52,499 nt of DNA from Nitrospirota bacterium (lineage in GTDB: Bacteria > Nitrospirota > Nitrospiria > 2-01-FULL-66-17). The stretch's first letter is position 1; each line of letters starts with the position of its first letter. The stretch lies in contig JACQCD010000060.1 in NCBI GenBank assembly GCA_016201825.1, positions 1 to 52,499 of the forward strand, given 5' to 3'. The notes beneath the pieces were generated by a model. The model did no database searches, was not told where the DNA came from, and saw only the letters and a program-made list of their open reading frames with translations. Both the position numbers and the translations under genes were made by a program. Positions 44,082-52,499 of this stretch are shown here, in pieces.

Positions 44082-45694
44082 AGATCGTCACCGCCGACGA
44101 AATGCGGCGGCTCGACCGCGAAACAGTCGAGACCTATAAAATCCCCGTGCTGGTCTTGATGGAACAGGCGGGCATGGGCGTCGTCCGCGAGATGGAGCGC
44201 CGGTACGGAGAGCTCGGCCAGCGCTCGATCGTCGTCCTCGCGGGGAAGGGGCACAACGGCGGGGACGGCCTCGTCGCCGCGCGGCACCTCTTGCAACGTG
44301 GGGCGGACGTGCAGGTCTTCCTGGCGTTCCCCGCCGACGCGATGCGCGGCGAAGCCAAGACCCAGGCCGAGATCTTTCGGAACATCGGCGGCCGGATCGC
44401 CGATCCCTCCGCCTTCGACCGCGGGGCGTTTCGTTCGGCGCTCGCGGAGGCGGACGTGGCGCTCGACGCCTTGGTCGGCACCGGGCTCTCGTCGCCGTTG
44501 TCGGGGTTCGCGGCCGAGCTGATCGCCGACCTCAACGCCGCGCGCCGACCCGTGGTGGCGATCGATCTCCCCTCCGGCATCAGCGCGGATACCGGAGAGA
44601 TGTTAGGCGCCGCCGTGCGCGCGGATCTCACCGTCGCGTTCGCGCTCCCGAAACGCGGCCATTTTCTCCCGCCGGGCTCGGAGCACACGGGCGACCTCCA
44701 GGTCGTGGACATCGGCATCCCCAAGCGAGCCGTTGAGCACGCCGCGCTCCCGCTCTCGTTGTTCACCGAAGGCGAGGCGGTCGCGCGCCTGCCCCGTCGT
44801 CCGCGGGAAGGCCACAAGGGGACGTTCGGCCACGTGTTCGTGGTCGCCGGCTCGCGCGGACGAAGCGGCGCCGCGATGCTGGCCTCGCGCGCCGCATTGC
44901 GCGCGGGAGCGGGCCTGACGACGTTGGCCTGCCCCGAGAGCGTCCTGCATGCCGGAGAGGAGAAGTCGGCGGAAATCATGACCCTGCCGCTCCCCGAGAC
45001 GGCCGAGCACACGCTGGCCGCGCGCGCGCTCGATCTGTTGCTGTCGGCATCGAAGAACGCCACCGTGGTCGCGGTGGGCCCGGGACTCTCCACCCACCCC
45101 GAGACCCAAGCGGTCGTTCGAGAACTCATCGCGCGTCTCACGGTTCCGATGGTGGTCGACGCCGACGGCCTCAACGCCCTCGCGGATCATCTGGAGCCGC
45201 TGCGAAGGCCGCACGCGCCGATGATCTTGACCCCGCACCCCGGCGAGATGGGACGCCTCACGCGCCTCGGCACGCGCGAGGTCCAGCACCGCCGCATCGA
45301 GCTGGCGGTCGAGTTCGCCCGCGCGCACCACGTCGTGCTGGTGCTCAAAGGCGCGCGGACCGTCGTGGCGACGCCCGACGGCCGCGCGACGATCAACCCC
45401 ACCGGGAACGCCGGCATGGCCACCGCGGGAACCGGAGACGCGCTCACCGGCGCCATCGCCGGGCTCTTGGCCCAGGGGCTGTCGGTGGAGGATGCCGCCC
45501 GCCTCGGCGTGTACCTCCACGGGTTGGCGGGCGATCTCCTCGCCGCCGAACGCGGCGAGCGAGGCATGATGGCGGGCGATCTGGTCAACGGAATCCCCGC
45601 CGCGCTGCGTCGGCTCTCCCCCATGTCGGATGGGCCGCCGCATCGCTTGTTCAAACGCACGCGCCCCGACGGCGCAACAAGGAGTGAGTCATGA
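44078..45694 (+). CDS. nnr: Bifunctional NAD(P)H-hydrate epimerase / ADP-dependent dehydratase
   Basis: 538 residues joining two repair enzymes. The N-terminal epimerase (about 1-215) has VLAGKGHNGGDGLVAARHL; the C-terminal ribokinase-fold dehydratase (about 225-538) has GTFGHVFVVAGSRGRSGAA, MVVDADGLNAL, LTPHPGEMGRL and GMATAGTGDALTGAI. They restore NAD(P)H damaged by hydration. The start is TTG 44078, overlapping the acpS stop with GGGAG upstream; the longer frame before it is antisense-like and crosses acpS. Confidence 0.94.
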   Translation: MKIVTADEMRRLDRETVETYKIPVLVLMEQAGMGVVREMERRYGELGQRSIVVLAGKGHNGGDGLVAARHLLQRGADVQVFLAFPADAMRGEAKTQAEIFRNIGGRIADPSAFDRGAFRSALAEADVALDALVGTGLSSPLSGFAAELIADLNAARRPVVAIDLPSGISADTGEMLGAAVRADLTVAFALPKRGHFLPPGSEHTGDLQVVDIGIPKRAVEHAALPLSLFTEGEAVARLPRRPREGHKGTFGHVFVVAGSRGRSGAAMLASRAALRAGAGLTTLACPESVLHAGEEKSAEIMTLPLPETAEHTLAARALDLLLSASKNATVVAVGPGLSTHPETQAVVRELIARLTVPMVVDADGLNALADHLEPLRRPHAPMILTPHPGEMGRLTRLGTREVQHRRIELAVEFARAHHVVLVLKGARTVVATPDGRATINPTGNAGMATAGTGDALTGAIAGLLAQGLSVEDAARLGVYLHGLAGDLLAAERGERGMMAGDLVNGIPAALRRLSPMSDGPPHRLFKRTRPDGATRSES

Positions 45695-46299
45695 CGTTGT
45701 TCGGTATCAGCGTGGCGTTCGCCATGCTTCTGGTCGTGTTGGGCACCGCGATGATCGTCCATTCGATCGTCGGCAAACGGCGCATCGTGGCTGATTTTCG
45801 CCGGCTCTCGGAACGCATCGGCGGCACGATCACCCAACGCACACCGATGGCGTTTCCCCAGATCACGGGGCGGTACGACGGCCGCGACGCGTCGGTCTTC
45901 TTCCACCTCGCGAAAGGGGAAAAGGCCAGCATCATTTACATGGTCTGTACCTTGTCGGTCAAAGCCGCCTCGGGTTTCTTCCTCGCCAAAGACAAGTACT
46001 TCAAGACCGTGAACGACCCCATCAAGCTAACGCGGGAAGTCGGCGACCTGATCCCGGGCCTGGATGGGCGGTATCAAATCCGTGGGACCGACGCGGAGCG
46101 CGCGCAACGGCTGTTTCAGCAGGGAGAGCTCCGCACTCAACTCGACGTCTTGGAGGCGTTTCCGAGCCTCGTCCTGGGTCCGGATTCGCTCGTGGCCGGG
46201 AAACCCTTCGAAAGCGCCGAAGAGACGTCCGCGGACTCCCTCCTCACACACTTCCGCGCGCTCGGGAAGATTGCCACTGAGATGGAGGCCGTGGCGTGA
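45691..46299 (+). CDS. Membrane-anchored unknown protein
   Basis: 202 residues: one N-terminal transmembrane segment (about 5-27, ISVAFAMLLVVLGTAMIVHS) and a soluble part with KRRIVADFRRLSERIGG. No family recognised. Its ATG overlaps the nnr stop (ATGA) and its stop overlaps the tsaE start, so it is made with them. Nothing in it hints at the pathway. Confidence 0.7.
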   Translation: MTLFGISVAFAMLLVVLGTAMIVHSIVGKRRIVADFRRLSERIGGTITQRTPMAFPQITGRYDGRDASVFFHLAKGEKASIIYMVCTLSVKAASGFFLAKDKYFKTVNDPIKLTREVGDLIPGLDGRYQIRGTDAERAQRLFQQGELRTQLDVLEAFPSLVLGPDSLVAGKPFESAEETSADSLLTHFRALGKIATEMEAVA

Positions 46300-46799
46300 C
46301 CCCTCGCGGCGTCACCGACGCCGGCATCCGGTGGACGTGCACCACGTCGTCGGCCGACCAAACATGGGACACGGGGCGCGTGCTGGGCGCGTGCCTGGAG
46401 GGCGGCGAGGTGTTGACCCTGGACGGCGAGCTGGGCATGGGCAAGACGCGATTCGTTCAGGGGCTGGCCGACGGCCTGGGGATTCCACCGGACCACGTGA
46501 CGAGCCCGACCTTCGCCGTGCGTCACGATCACCAGGGGCGGCTTCCCTTGGCGCACCTGGACTTCTACCGGCTCGTCGACCCCGACGAGATCGACTGGCT
46601 GGACCTGCTCGACGGCGTCCCTCAGACCGTCATCGCCATCGAGTGGGCGGAAAAACTGCCGACCACCCTGCCCGCCGATCGGTTGAGTATCCGATTCACT
46701 CCCGGCCCCGCGTCTGACGACCGCACGATCACGTGGAGCCCGACGGGACCGGTGGCGGAGCGCACCCTTCGCGCGCTGCGGGCACGGCATGGCACGTGA
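46296..46799 (+). CDS. tsaE: tRNA t6A37 threonylcarbamoylation ATPase TsaE
   Basis: 167 residues. P-loop [14 protein letters not shown], then [21 protein letters not shown] and [12 protein letters not shown], the conserved order of TsaE. It drives the ATPase step of N6-threonylcarbamoyladenosine formation with TsaB, TsaC and TsaD, none of which is in view. Start is GTG 46296, overlapping the previous stop. Confidence 0.93.
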   Translation: MTPRGVTDAGIRWTCTTSSADQTWDTGRVLGACLEGGEVLTLDGELGMGKTRFVQGLADGLGIPPDHVTSPTFAVRHDHQGRLPLAHLDFYRLVDPDEIDWLDLLDGVPQTVIAIEWAEKLPTTLPADRLSIRFTPGPASDDRTITWSPTGPVAERTLRALRARHGT

Positions 46800-47622
46800 C
46801 CCAGCCACTCGGTTCGACCCTGATCGTGACGAGGTGGTCGATCGGCTCAAAGACCACCTGCTCTACGCACGCCTCATGGGCGTTCGCGACGTTCCGAGGG
46901 CGCCCCGCGCGGCGGCGATACCTCGGGAACCCTCCCGCTTCCAGCGCGACGCGGCGCCCCGTGCACTCGTGAGCGACCACCTCGCGCCCTCCACACCCTC
47001 GTTGCCGCTCGCGCCCCGGAAGCCGCACTCCGATCCGGTCGCCGCACTGGCCCGGCTGAAGAACGAGACGATCGGGGACTGCCAGCGCTGCACGCTCGCG
47101 CCGACCCGAACCCACGTCGTGTTCGGCGTGGGGAACCCCCGAGCCGGGCTGGTCTTCGTGGGCGAAGCTCCGGGGGCGGATGAAGACGCCCAGGGTATTC
47201 CGTTCGTGGGCCGGGCGGGGCAACTGCTGACCAAGATCATCGAAGCGATGGGGCTTCGCCGCGACGACGTCTACATCGCCAACATCATCAAGTGCCGCCC
47301 CCCGGGGAACCGCAACCCGCAACCCGACGAGATCGCGGCGTGTGAGCCGTTCCTGATCGAGCAGCTCGACATCATTCGTCCGCGCGTCATCTGCGCGCTG
47401 GGAACCTTCTCGGCGCAGACGCTGCTCAAAACCAAAGACCCGATCTCGCGGCTCCGCGGGCGGTGGCACGTCTATCAGGGCATCAAGCTCATGCCCACGT
47501 TCCACCCCGCCTACCTTCTCCGGAATCCCGGCGAGAAGAAAGCGGTCTGGGAAGACATGCAACAGGTCATGAGCGAACTCGGGCTGTCGGAACCTCCGAA
47601 GAAGCCGACCCCGCGAAGTTGA
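46789..47622 (+). CDS. Family 4 uracil-DNA glycosylase
   Basis: 277 residues. The N-terminal 85 are variable and Pro/Ala-rich. The catalytic domain has [20 protein letters not shown] and HPAYLLRNP. Four cysteines ([22 protein letters not shown]) fit the [4Fe-4S] cluster of the UDGa family. It removes uracil from DNA. It overlaps tsaE by 11 bases and is followed by the HIT gene. Confidence 0.93.
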   Translation: MARDPATRFDPDRDEVVDRLKDHLLYARLMGVRDVPRAPRAAAIPREPSRFQRDAAPRALVSDHLAPSTPSLPLAPRKPHSDPVAALARLKNETIGDCQRCTLAPTRTHVVFGVGNPRAGLVFVGEAPGADEDAQGIPFVGRAGQLLTKIIEAMGLRRDDVYIANIIKCRPPGNRNPQPDEIAACEPFLIEQLDIIRPRVICALGTFSAQTLLKTKDPISRLRGRWHVYQGIKLMPTFHPAYLLRNPGEKKAVWEDMQQVMSELGLSEPPKKPTPRS

Positions 47623-47657
47623 CCGACGGGCCCCAGGAAGAAGGAAGGATTCACGGC

Positions 47658-48146
47658 ATGCAGCAACTCTGGGCGCCCTGGCGCATGCGGTACATCGAGA
47701 GCGAGAAGTCGGGACCGTGCATCCTCTGCACGAAGCCCGGTGAACACCATGACCGCCCCAACTACATCCTGGAACGCACCGCGCACAGCTTCGTCATGAT
47801 GAATCTCTTTCCCTATTCCAACGGCCACCTGCTCATTTCGCCGTACGCCCACGCCGACCGCCTGTCGGCGCTCGACGACGAGGCGGCGCTGGACCTGACC
47901 AAGACCGTGGGGAGGGCGATGGAGCGGCTGAGGGAGGCCTTCTCCCCCGAAGGCTTCAACGTGGGGCTGAATTTCGGGAAGGCCGCGGGCGCGGGGATCG
48001 AGACCCATCTGCACTACCACATCGTCCCCCGCTGGAACGGCGACACGAACTACATGACGCTGCTCGCCGAGGTGCGCGTGATCCCGGAGCACCTCGACGC
48101 GACGTACGACCGGCTCCTCCCGCATTTCCAGCCGCGACGACCATGA
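47658..48146 (+). CDS. HIT-family protein (AP4A phosphorylase/hydrolase-like)
   Basis: 162 residues. The histidine triad is ETHLHYHIVPRWNGD. The N-terminus LWAPWRMRYIESEK and CILCTKPGEHHDRPNYIL with a Cys pair are usual for AP4A-type HIT proteins. The ATG at 47658 was preferred over the longer frame because it begins the conserved block. Its stop overlaps the next start (ATGA). Confidence 0.9.
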   Translation: MQQLWAPWRMRYIESEKSGPCILCTKPGEHHDRPNYILERTAHSFVMMNLFPYSNGHLLISPYAHADRLSALDDEAALDLTKTVGRAMERLREAFSPEGFNVGLNFGKAAGAGIETHLHYHIVPRWNGDTNYMTLLAEVRVIPEHLDATYDRLLPHFQPRRP

Positions 48147-48469
48147 TCCGTCTGCTCCTCCTGCTGGTGGTGCTGGCCGTCGCGCTGCTGTTCGCGTTGG
48201 AAAACCGGGACCAGATGATCGTCCTTCGCCTCTTGTTCGGCGAGATCACCCCCCCGACGCCGGTCTACCTCGTCGTGCTCACGAGCTTAGCCGTCGGCGT
48301 GCTCGTCGCCGGGCTGCTGGTCGTCCCCGATTGGATTCGCACGCGGCTCCAGTTGCGGCGGCAGCGCCGTCAGATCGCGGCGCTGGAAGAACGATTGAAC
48401 GCGCCGCCCGCACCCGTGCCGCCGTCCGTGCAACCGCCCCGGGACGTCTTTCCCGACAGCCTCGCGTAA
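48143..48469 (+). CDS. LapA-domain (DUF1049) membrane protein
   Basis: 108 residues: two transmembrane segments (RLLLLLVVLAVALLFALENR and YLVVLTSLAVGVLVAGLLVV), then a coiled-coil tail (RRQRRQIAALEERL) and a Pro-rich end. LapA-type proteins act in lipopolysaccharide-related control in E. coli with LapB; that role is not tested by sequence here. Confidence 0.85.
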   Translation: MIRLLLLLVVLAVALLFALENRDQMIVLRLLFGEITPPTPVYLVVLTSLAVGVLVAGLLVVPDWIRTRLQLRRQRRQIAALEERLNAPPAPVPPSVQPPRDVFPDSLA

Positions 48470-48485
48470 GCCGAGGCCCTTCGCG

Positions 48486-51044
48486 ATGGGCGAATCGACT
48501 CCCCTGATGCGCCAGTACGAAGCCCTCAAGGCGGCGCACCCCGGCGCCTTGCTCTTCTTCCGCGTCGGTGATTTTTACGAACTGTTCGGGGACGACGCGA
48601 TCGAGGCCGCTCCGCTGCTCGACATCGCCCTGACCACCCGCGATAAGCAGAAGGAGGGCGCCGTGCCGCTCTGCGGCGTGCCCCACCACGCCGTCTCGGG
48701 CTACATCGCCAAGCTCCTCGCCGCCGGAAAAACCGTGGCGTTGGCCGAACAAATGGAGGAACCCCGACCGGGAACCCTGGTACGGCGGGACGTGGTGCGG
48801 GTCCTCACGCCGGGAACGGTGCTGGACGACGACCTGCTCCCGGGACGCGAGCACGCCTACCTCGCCGCGGTCGTGAGCGAGGGCGACGAGGCGGCGTTGG
48901 CGTGCGTCGATCTTTCGACCGGCGACTTCCACGTCACGAGCGCGCGCGGGGAGTCCGCCACCGCGTTGGTCGCCGAGGACCTGGCGCGCCGCGAGCCGCG
49001 AGAAGTCCTGAGCGCGCCGTCGTGGCGGGCGCCCAGGCTCGCCGGCACCGTCTACCAAACCTGCCCGTCCGACGCGTTCGACCACGATGCCGCCGCGCGC
49101 GCGCTCCGCGAGCAGTTCCAGGCGGACGAAAGCTGGAACGGACTCTCCGCTCTCGAACGCCGGGCCGCGGGCGCGCTGCTGCGGTACGTCCACCACACGC
49201 TCAAAGGCCGCGCGGCCGCGATCCGCGTTCCGAACCGGTATGCGCTCTCGGAATTCGTGGGCCTCGATCCTTCGGCCCAGCGCACCCTGGAGCTGACGCG
49301 GGGCGCCGACGGAAGCCGGCGAGGCTCATTGCTGTGGGCCATCGACGAGACCGTGACGCCGATGGGCGGACGGCTGCTCCGCGAGCGGCTGGTGCAGCCG
49401 CTTCGCGCGCGGGCGGCGATCGAAGCCCGTCAGGCCGAGGTCGCGGCCTTCCTCGCGGACCCCGCCGCGCGCGGCGCGATCCGGGACGCGCTGGCGGACG
49501 TCCAGGACGTGGAGCGCGCCGTCGCGCGGATCGCCATGTCGGCGTGCACCCCCCGTGACCTCGCGCTCCTCGCCCGCTCGCTGGAAGCCGGCGCACGGGT
49601 GGGCAAAGCGCTCGCCGCCGGTGCTGAGGCCATCTTGATCGAGTTGGGGAGGGGCTGGGAGGAGTTCGGGGACTTAGTCGATCTCCTCGCCCGGGCGCTG
49701 GTTCCGACGCCGCCCCCGACCGCTCGCGACGGCGGGGTGATCCGCGACGGGTATCACGCCGAGCTCGACGAGTTGCGCGCCGCCCGCCGAGACGGCAAAG
49801 GATGGATCGCGCAGTTGGAGGCGCGCGAGCGCGCGCGGACGGGCATCGACTCCCTCAAGATCCGCCACAACCAGGTGTTCGGCTATTACCTCGAAGTGAC
49901 GAAAGCCAACGCGGCGCGCGTGCCCGCCGAGTACCACCGCCGACAAACGCTGGTCAACGCCGAACGGTACGTCACCCAGGAGCTGCTCGACCTTGAAGCG
50001 CGGGTGGTGGGCGCCGAGGACAAGATTCGTGCGCTGGAGGTCCAGCTCTTCGAAGACCTCCGTCGCGCCGCGGCCGCCGAAACAACTCGGCTGCAAGCCC
50101 ACGCGCGCCGTCTCGCCGTACTCGACGTGGCCTCTGCCTTGGCCGAGGCCGCCAATCGGCACGGATGGTCCAGCCCCGCGCTCGTCGACGATCCCGTCCT
50201 TCGCATCAGCGAAGGACGCCATCCGGTAGTCGAGCGGCTCTTGCCCGCGCAGCGCTTCATTCCCAACAGCACCGAGATGGATGGGAGCGACCGCCGCCTG
50301 CTACTGCTCACCGGCCCGAACATGGCGGGCAAGTCCACCTATATGCGCCAGGTGGCGCTGATCGTCGTCATGGCTCAGATGGGCTCTTACGTGCCGGCCG
50401 CGGAGGCGACGATCGGCGTGGTGGATCAGATCTTCACGCGAGTGGGCGCGCACGACGACATCGCCGGCGGACGAAGCACGTTCATGGTGGAGATGAGCGA
50501 GACGGCCTCGATCCTCGCACGCGCAACCTCACGCAGCTTGATTCTGTTGGACGAGATCGGCCGGGGCACGAGCACGTTCGACGGGATCAGCATCGCCTGG
50601 GCGGTGGCGGAAGACGTGCACCACCGGATCGGCGCGCGCACGCTCTTCGCCACCCACTACCACGAGCTCACCGAGCTCGCCGCGACGCTCCCCGGGCTGA
50701 AGAATTACAAAGCCGCGGTGCGTGAGTGGAACGACGAGATCATCTTCCTGCGCAAGATCATCGAAGGCGGGGCCGATCGCAGTTACGGCATCCAGGTTGC
50801 GCGGCTGGCCGGGCTCCCGGAAGACGTCGTCCGACGTGCGAGGGAAATTTTGTCCGACTTAGAGCAGCGAGACGCTCAACACGCCGCCGTCGCGTCAGCG
50901 TCCACCGAAACCCAGCCCGATCTGTTCACGCCGACAAGCCACCCGGTGATCGAAGAATTGATTCATCTCGACGTGCTCACCATGACGCCCATCGACGCCT
51001 TGAACGCGTTGGATCGCTTACAGCGAAAAGCTCGCGGAGAGTGA
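48486..51044 (+). CDS. mutS: DNA mismatch repair protein MutS
   Basis: 852 residues. The mismatch-recognition motif is FFRVGDFYELFGDD (Phe-x-Glu). The ATPase half has TGPNMAGKSTYMRQVALIV, DEIGRGTSTFDGISIAWAVA and FATHYHELTELA. It recognises mismatches and recruits MutL, encoded at 10834-12576. It ends the plus-strand run and is convergent with the DUF1499 gene. Confidence 0.97.
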   Translation: MGESTPLMRQYEALKAAHPGALLFFRVGDFYELFGDDAIEAAPLLDIALTTRDKQKEGAVPLCGVPHHAVSGYIAKLLAAGKTVALAEQMEEPRPGTLVRRDVVRVLTPGTVLDDDLLPGREHAYLAAVVSEGDEAALACVDLSTGDFHVTSARGESATALVAEDLARREPREVLSAPSWRAPRLAGTVYQTCPSDAFDHDAAARALREQFQADESWNGLSALERRAAGALLRYVHHTLKGRAAAIRVPNRYALSEFVGLDPSAQRTLELTRGADGSRRGSLLWAIDETVTPMGGRLLRERLVQPLRARAAIEARQAEVAAFLADPAARGAIRDALADVQDVERAVARIAMSACTPRDLALLARSLEAGARVGKALAAGAEAILIELGRGWEEFGDLVDLLARALVPTPPPTARDGGVIRDGYHAELDELRAARRDGKGWIAQLEARERARTGIDSLKIRHNQVFGYYLEVTKANAARVPAEYHRRQTLVNAERYVTQELLDLEARVVGAEDKIRALEVQLFEDLRRAAAAETTRLQAHARRLAVLDVASALAEAANRHGWSSPALVDDPVLRISEGRHPVVERLLPAQRFIPNSTEMDGSDRRLLLLTGPNMAGKSTYMRQVALIVVMAQMGSYVPAAEATIGVVDQIFTRVGAHDDIAGGRSTFMVEMSETASILARATSRSLILLDEIGRGTSTFDGISIAWAVAEDVHHRIGARTLFATHYHELTELAATLPGLKNYKAAVREWNDEIIFLRKIIEGGADRSYGIQVARLAGLPEDVVRRAREILSDLEQRDAQHAAVASASTETQPDLFTPTSHPVIEELIHLDVLTMTPIDALNALDRLQRKARGE

Positions 51045-51064
51045 GGCCAACCGGCTCACGATGA

Positions 51065-51805
51065 TCAAGGGGCTGCGGCGAGCTTGGCCAGATAGCCGCG
51101 GATCCGTCTCGCATTTGTGCCGATGTCGCTGCGCCCCACGCGCGAGACCGACCGGACATCGATGCGGCTGCCGATCTCGGTGGGCGACACACGGACGACG
51201 ACGTCGTCCTTAAAGCCGAACCAGAACGTCGTCGCCATCGCCTCCAGGCGTCCCTGTGCCGGATTCGCGTCGACGATGTCCCACCCCATCTCGCGCGCCG
51301 CCTCCAGTACGTGTTCGAACGCGTGGTCCACCGATGCGTGCATGAGCAGCGGTTGGATATCCGGATAGGCCCTGTGCTGCCGGTCGGCGATCTCTTCGCC
51401 GCCGTACTCGACGGGGTTCGGCGACCCGCGCCGTAGGGGCGTGACCGCCGAGAACGCCGGGGGATGGTCGGTATCGGTACTGATGTCGTGGATCGCCGGT
51501 AGATCGCGCGCCTTCCACACGTACCACGAAGGGAGTCCGGCCACGAGGAGTCCCAGCAACACGCCGAGGATCGCCTGGAGCCGTCCCCGTTTGTTCCCCT
51601 TGCGCGTCGCAAACACCCCGATCAATGAGAGCAGGACGCCGGCCAGCGCGCCGACGCCAGCCCAGGCCAGGAGACGGAACCCGAATCCGAACGGCCAGAG
51701 GCCGGCTCGACTCCCCCATCCCGCCGCGACCGCGGCGGCGGTCCCCAAGCCGACGATGAAGAACCCCCACCGCGCGAACCACGAGGTCTTCTTCGGCTCA
51801 GCCAT
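51065..51805 (-). CDS. DUF1499 family membrane protein
   Basis: 246 residues. Three N-terminal transmembrane segments (for example FFIVGLGTAAAVAAGW, LLAWAGVGALAGVLLSLIGV, LQAILGVLLGLLVAGLPSW) and a C-terminal DUF1499 domain (AYPDIQPLLMHASVDHAF, GWDIVDANPAQGRLEAMA, DIRS-like IDVRSVSRVGRSDIG). Function unknown. It starts 3 bases after the EVE-domain gene. Confidence 0.85.
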   Translation of the reverse strand: MAEPKKTSWFARWGFFIVGLGTAAAVAAGWGSRAGLWPFGFGFRLLAWAGVGALAGVLLSLIGVFATRKGNKRGRLQAILGVLLGLLVAGLPSWYVWKARDLPAIHDISTDTDHPPAFSAVTPLRRGSPNPVEYGGEEIADRQHRAYPDIQPLLMHASVDHAFEHVLEAAREMGWDIVDANPAQGRLEAMATTFWFGFKDDVVVRVSPTEIGSRIDVRSVSRVGRSDIGTNARRIRGYLAKLAAAP

Positions 51806-51808
51806 CGC

Positions 51809-52288
51809 TCATCCCCACTCTGGAAGCCCCATGATCACCCGCCATTCCGCCGCCGTCACCGGCTGGACGGACAGCCGCTGTCCGCGCTGAACGGCGAGCA
51901 TCGATCGCAGCGCGGACAGCGATTTAAGCCGCTTGAGCGTGATACCGTCCTCGCACGCGCGGACGAATTTCACGTCCACCATATACCAACTCGGCTTCCG
52001 AGGATCGCTCTTGGGGTCGTAATGCACGTCATCGGGATCGAATGCGGTGTAATCGGGATAGCCGTCTCGGACCACGACGGCTTCTCCCGCGATGCCGACC
52101 GGCTCCACGTTGCTGTGATAGTAGAGGACGCCGTCCCCGGTCTTGATGTCGTCGCGCAGAAAGTTGCGGGCCTGGTAGTTGCGGACGCCGTCCCAACAGG
52201 TGGTTTGTCGCGCGGCGCGGCGGAGATCGTCGATCGAAAACACGTTGGGTTCCGATTTCATCAGCCAGAATCGTCGCACGCGCGTCAT
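51809..52288 (-). CDS. EVE-domain protein
   Basis: 159 residues. RFWLMKSEPNVFSIDDL, TTCWDGVRNYQARNFLRDD, DGVLYYHSNVEPVGIAGEA and DPRKPSWYMVDVKFV are the usual EVE blocks. EVE domains are PUA-like and are thought to read modified bases in DNA or RNA; the target here is unknown. ATG 52288 is taken; an in-frame TTG or GTG slightly upstream is possible. Confidence 0.92.
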   Translation of the reverse strand: MTRVRRFWLMKSEPNVFSIDDLRRAARQTTCWDGVRNYQARNFLRDDIKTGDGVLYYHSNVEPVGIAGEAVVVRDGYPDYTAFDPDDVHYDPKSDPRKPSWYMVDVKFVRACEDGITLKRLKSLSALRSMLAVQRGQRLSVQPVTAAEWRVIMGLPEWG

Positions 52289-52309
52289 CGAGGATTTATT
52301 CACCAACTC

Positions 52310-52499
52310 TCAGCCCTTCACGCAGACCAACGGCTCGAGCCTCGCCACCGCGCGCGCCAGCTTCGCGCGATCCGCCGCCTCGACCACCGCCCGGACGTCC
52401 TTGTAGGCCCCGGGGGCTTCTTCGGCGACGCCGCGGGAGGACGGGCTGCGGATGAGGATGCCGCGATCGGCCAGCTCGTCGATCACCTCGCGCCCCTTC
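52310..52499 (-). CDS. rtcB: RNA-splicing ligase RtcB, C-terminal end (partial at window edge)
   Basis: A frame enters from the right edge and stops with TGA at 52310-52312. It gives 62 residues, including VIDELADRGILIRSPSSRG, AEEAPGAYKDVRAVVEAAD and a final VCVKG. These match the C-terminus of RtcB, whose last Lys-Gly (near the guanylate-binding lysine) is conserved. RtcB joins 2',3'-cyclic phosphate and 5'-hydroxyl RNA ends. It ends 21 bases before the EVE gene start on the same strand. Confidence 0.85.
   Translation of the reverse strand, partial: KGREVIDELADRGILIRSPSSRGVAEEAPGAYKDVRAVVEAADRAKLARAVARLEPLVCVKG

Overview
The window reads as GC-rich chromosome of a Gram-negative, free-living bacterium. 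Outer-membrane parts are present (Pal and CpoB lipoproteins, an OmpA-like lipoprotein, an OprO/P-like porin, many lipobox signals). The gene order ilvB-ilvN-ilvC-psd-pssA-leuA-leuB-asd, the mutL-miaA-mtnP-pfkB-TPR-rodZ string and the endonuclease-type MutL are, from memory, most like Nitrospirota or Methylomirabilota (NC10). That placement is an inference: there is no rRNA here and no search was run.

Layout. 1-4.9 kb: the tail of an IS4-type transposase runs into the 3' end of a very large secreted protein with a transglutaminase-like domain and Ig-like domains; its 3' third is visibly AT-richer. 5.4-14.1 kb (minus strand): one tightly coupled run, pal-cpoB-mutL-miaA-mtnP-lipoprotein-pfkB-TPR lipoprotein-rodZ-like-tRNA-Thr, in which most neighbours from mutL to the TPR gene overlap or nearly touch. 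14.3-18.2 kb: a secreted metallo-beta-lactamase-fold protein, a small lipoprotein, a DinG/YoaA helicase and a small unknown protein. 18.6-22.7 kb (minus): nadA-DUF2905-spoIID-queA-SPOR. 22.9-32.1 kb (mostly plus): a DUF4139 protein, an orphan antitoxin, an AT-richer accessory island with two unknown genes and REP-like and G-quadruplex-like repeats, a Phd/PIN toxin-antitoxin pair with a clear promoter and operator, pirin, an OmpA lipoprotein, a tandem-cupredoxin protein and an unknown lipoprotein. 32.1-41.8 kb (minus): branched-chain amino acid genes with the two phosphatidylethanolamine genes psd and pssA, then leuA, leuB and asd. 42.1-51.0 kb (plus): rpsU-porin, then acpS-nnr-unknown-tsaE-udg-HIT-lapA-like-mutS in an almost unbroken overlapping series. 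51.0-52.5 kb (minus): DUF1499, EVE-domain protein and the C-terminus of rtcB.

The most unusual content is between genes. A family of nested inverted repeats (four copies: 18224-18422, 18481-18606, 38383-38508, 43506-43621) shares an invariant core hairpin and short invariant arm motifs, while the outer and inner stems differ in sequence between copies yet stay self-complementary. Two copies 20 kb apart differ at one base in 126, which points to recent movement or gene conversion. All four lie 3' of a stop codon, and one splits the ilvC-psd junction of the amino-acid/phospholipid operon. Three other palindromic or G-rich repeat types also occur, at 22728-22848, 33149-33188 and 26848-26898, together with a REP-like pair at 25031-25092.
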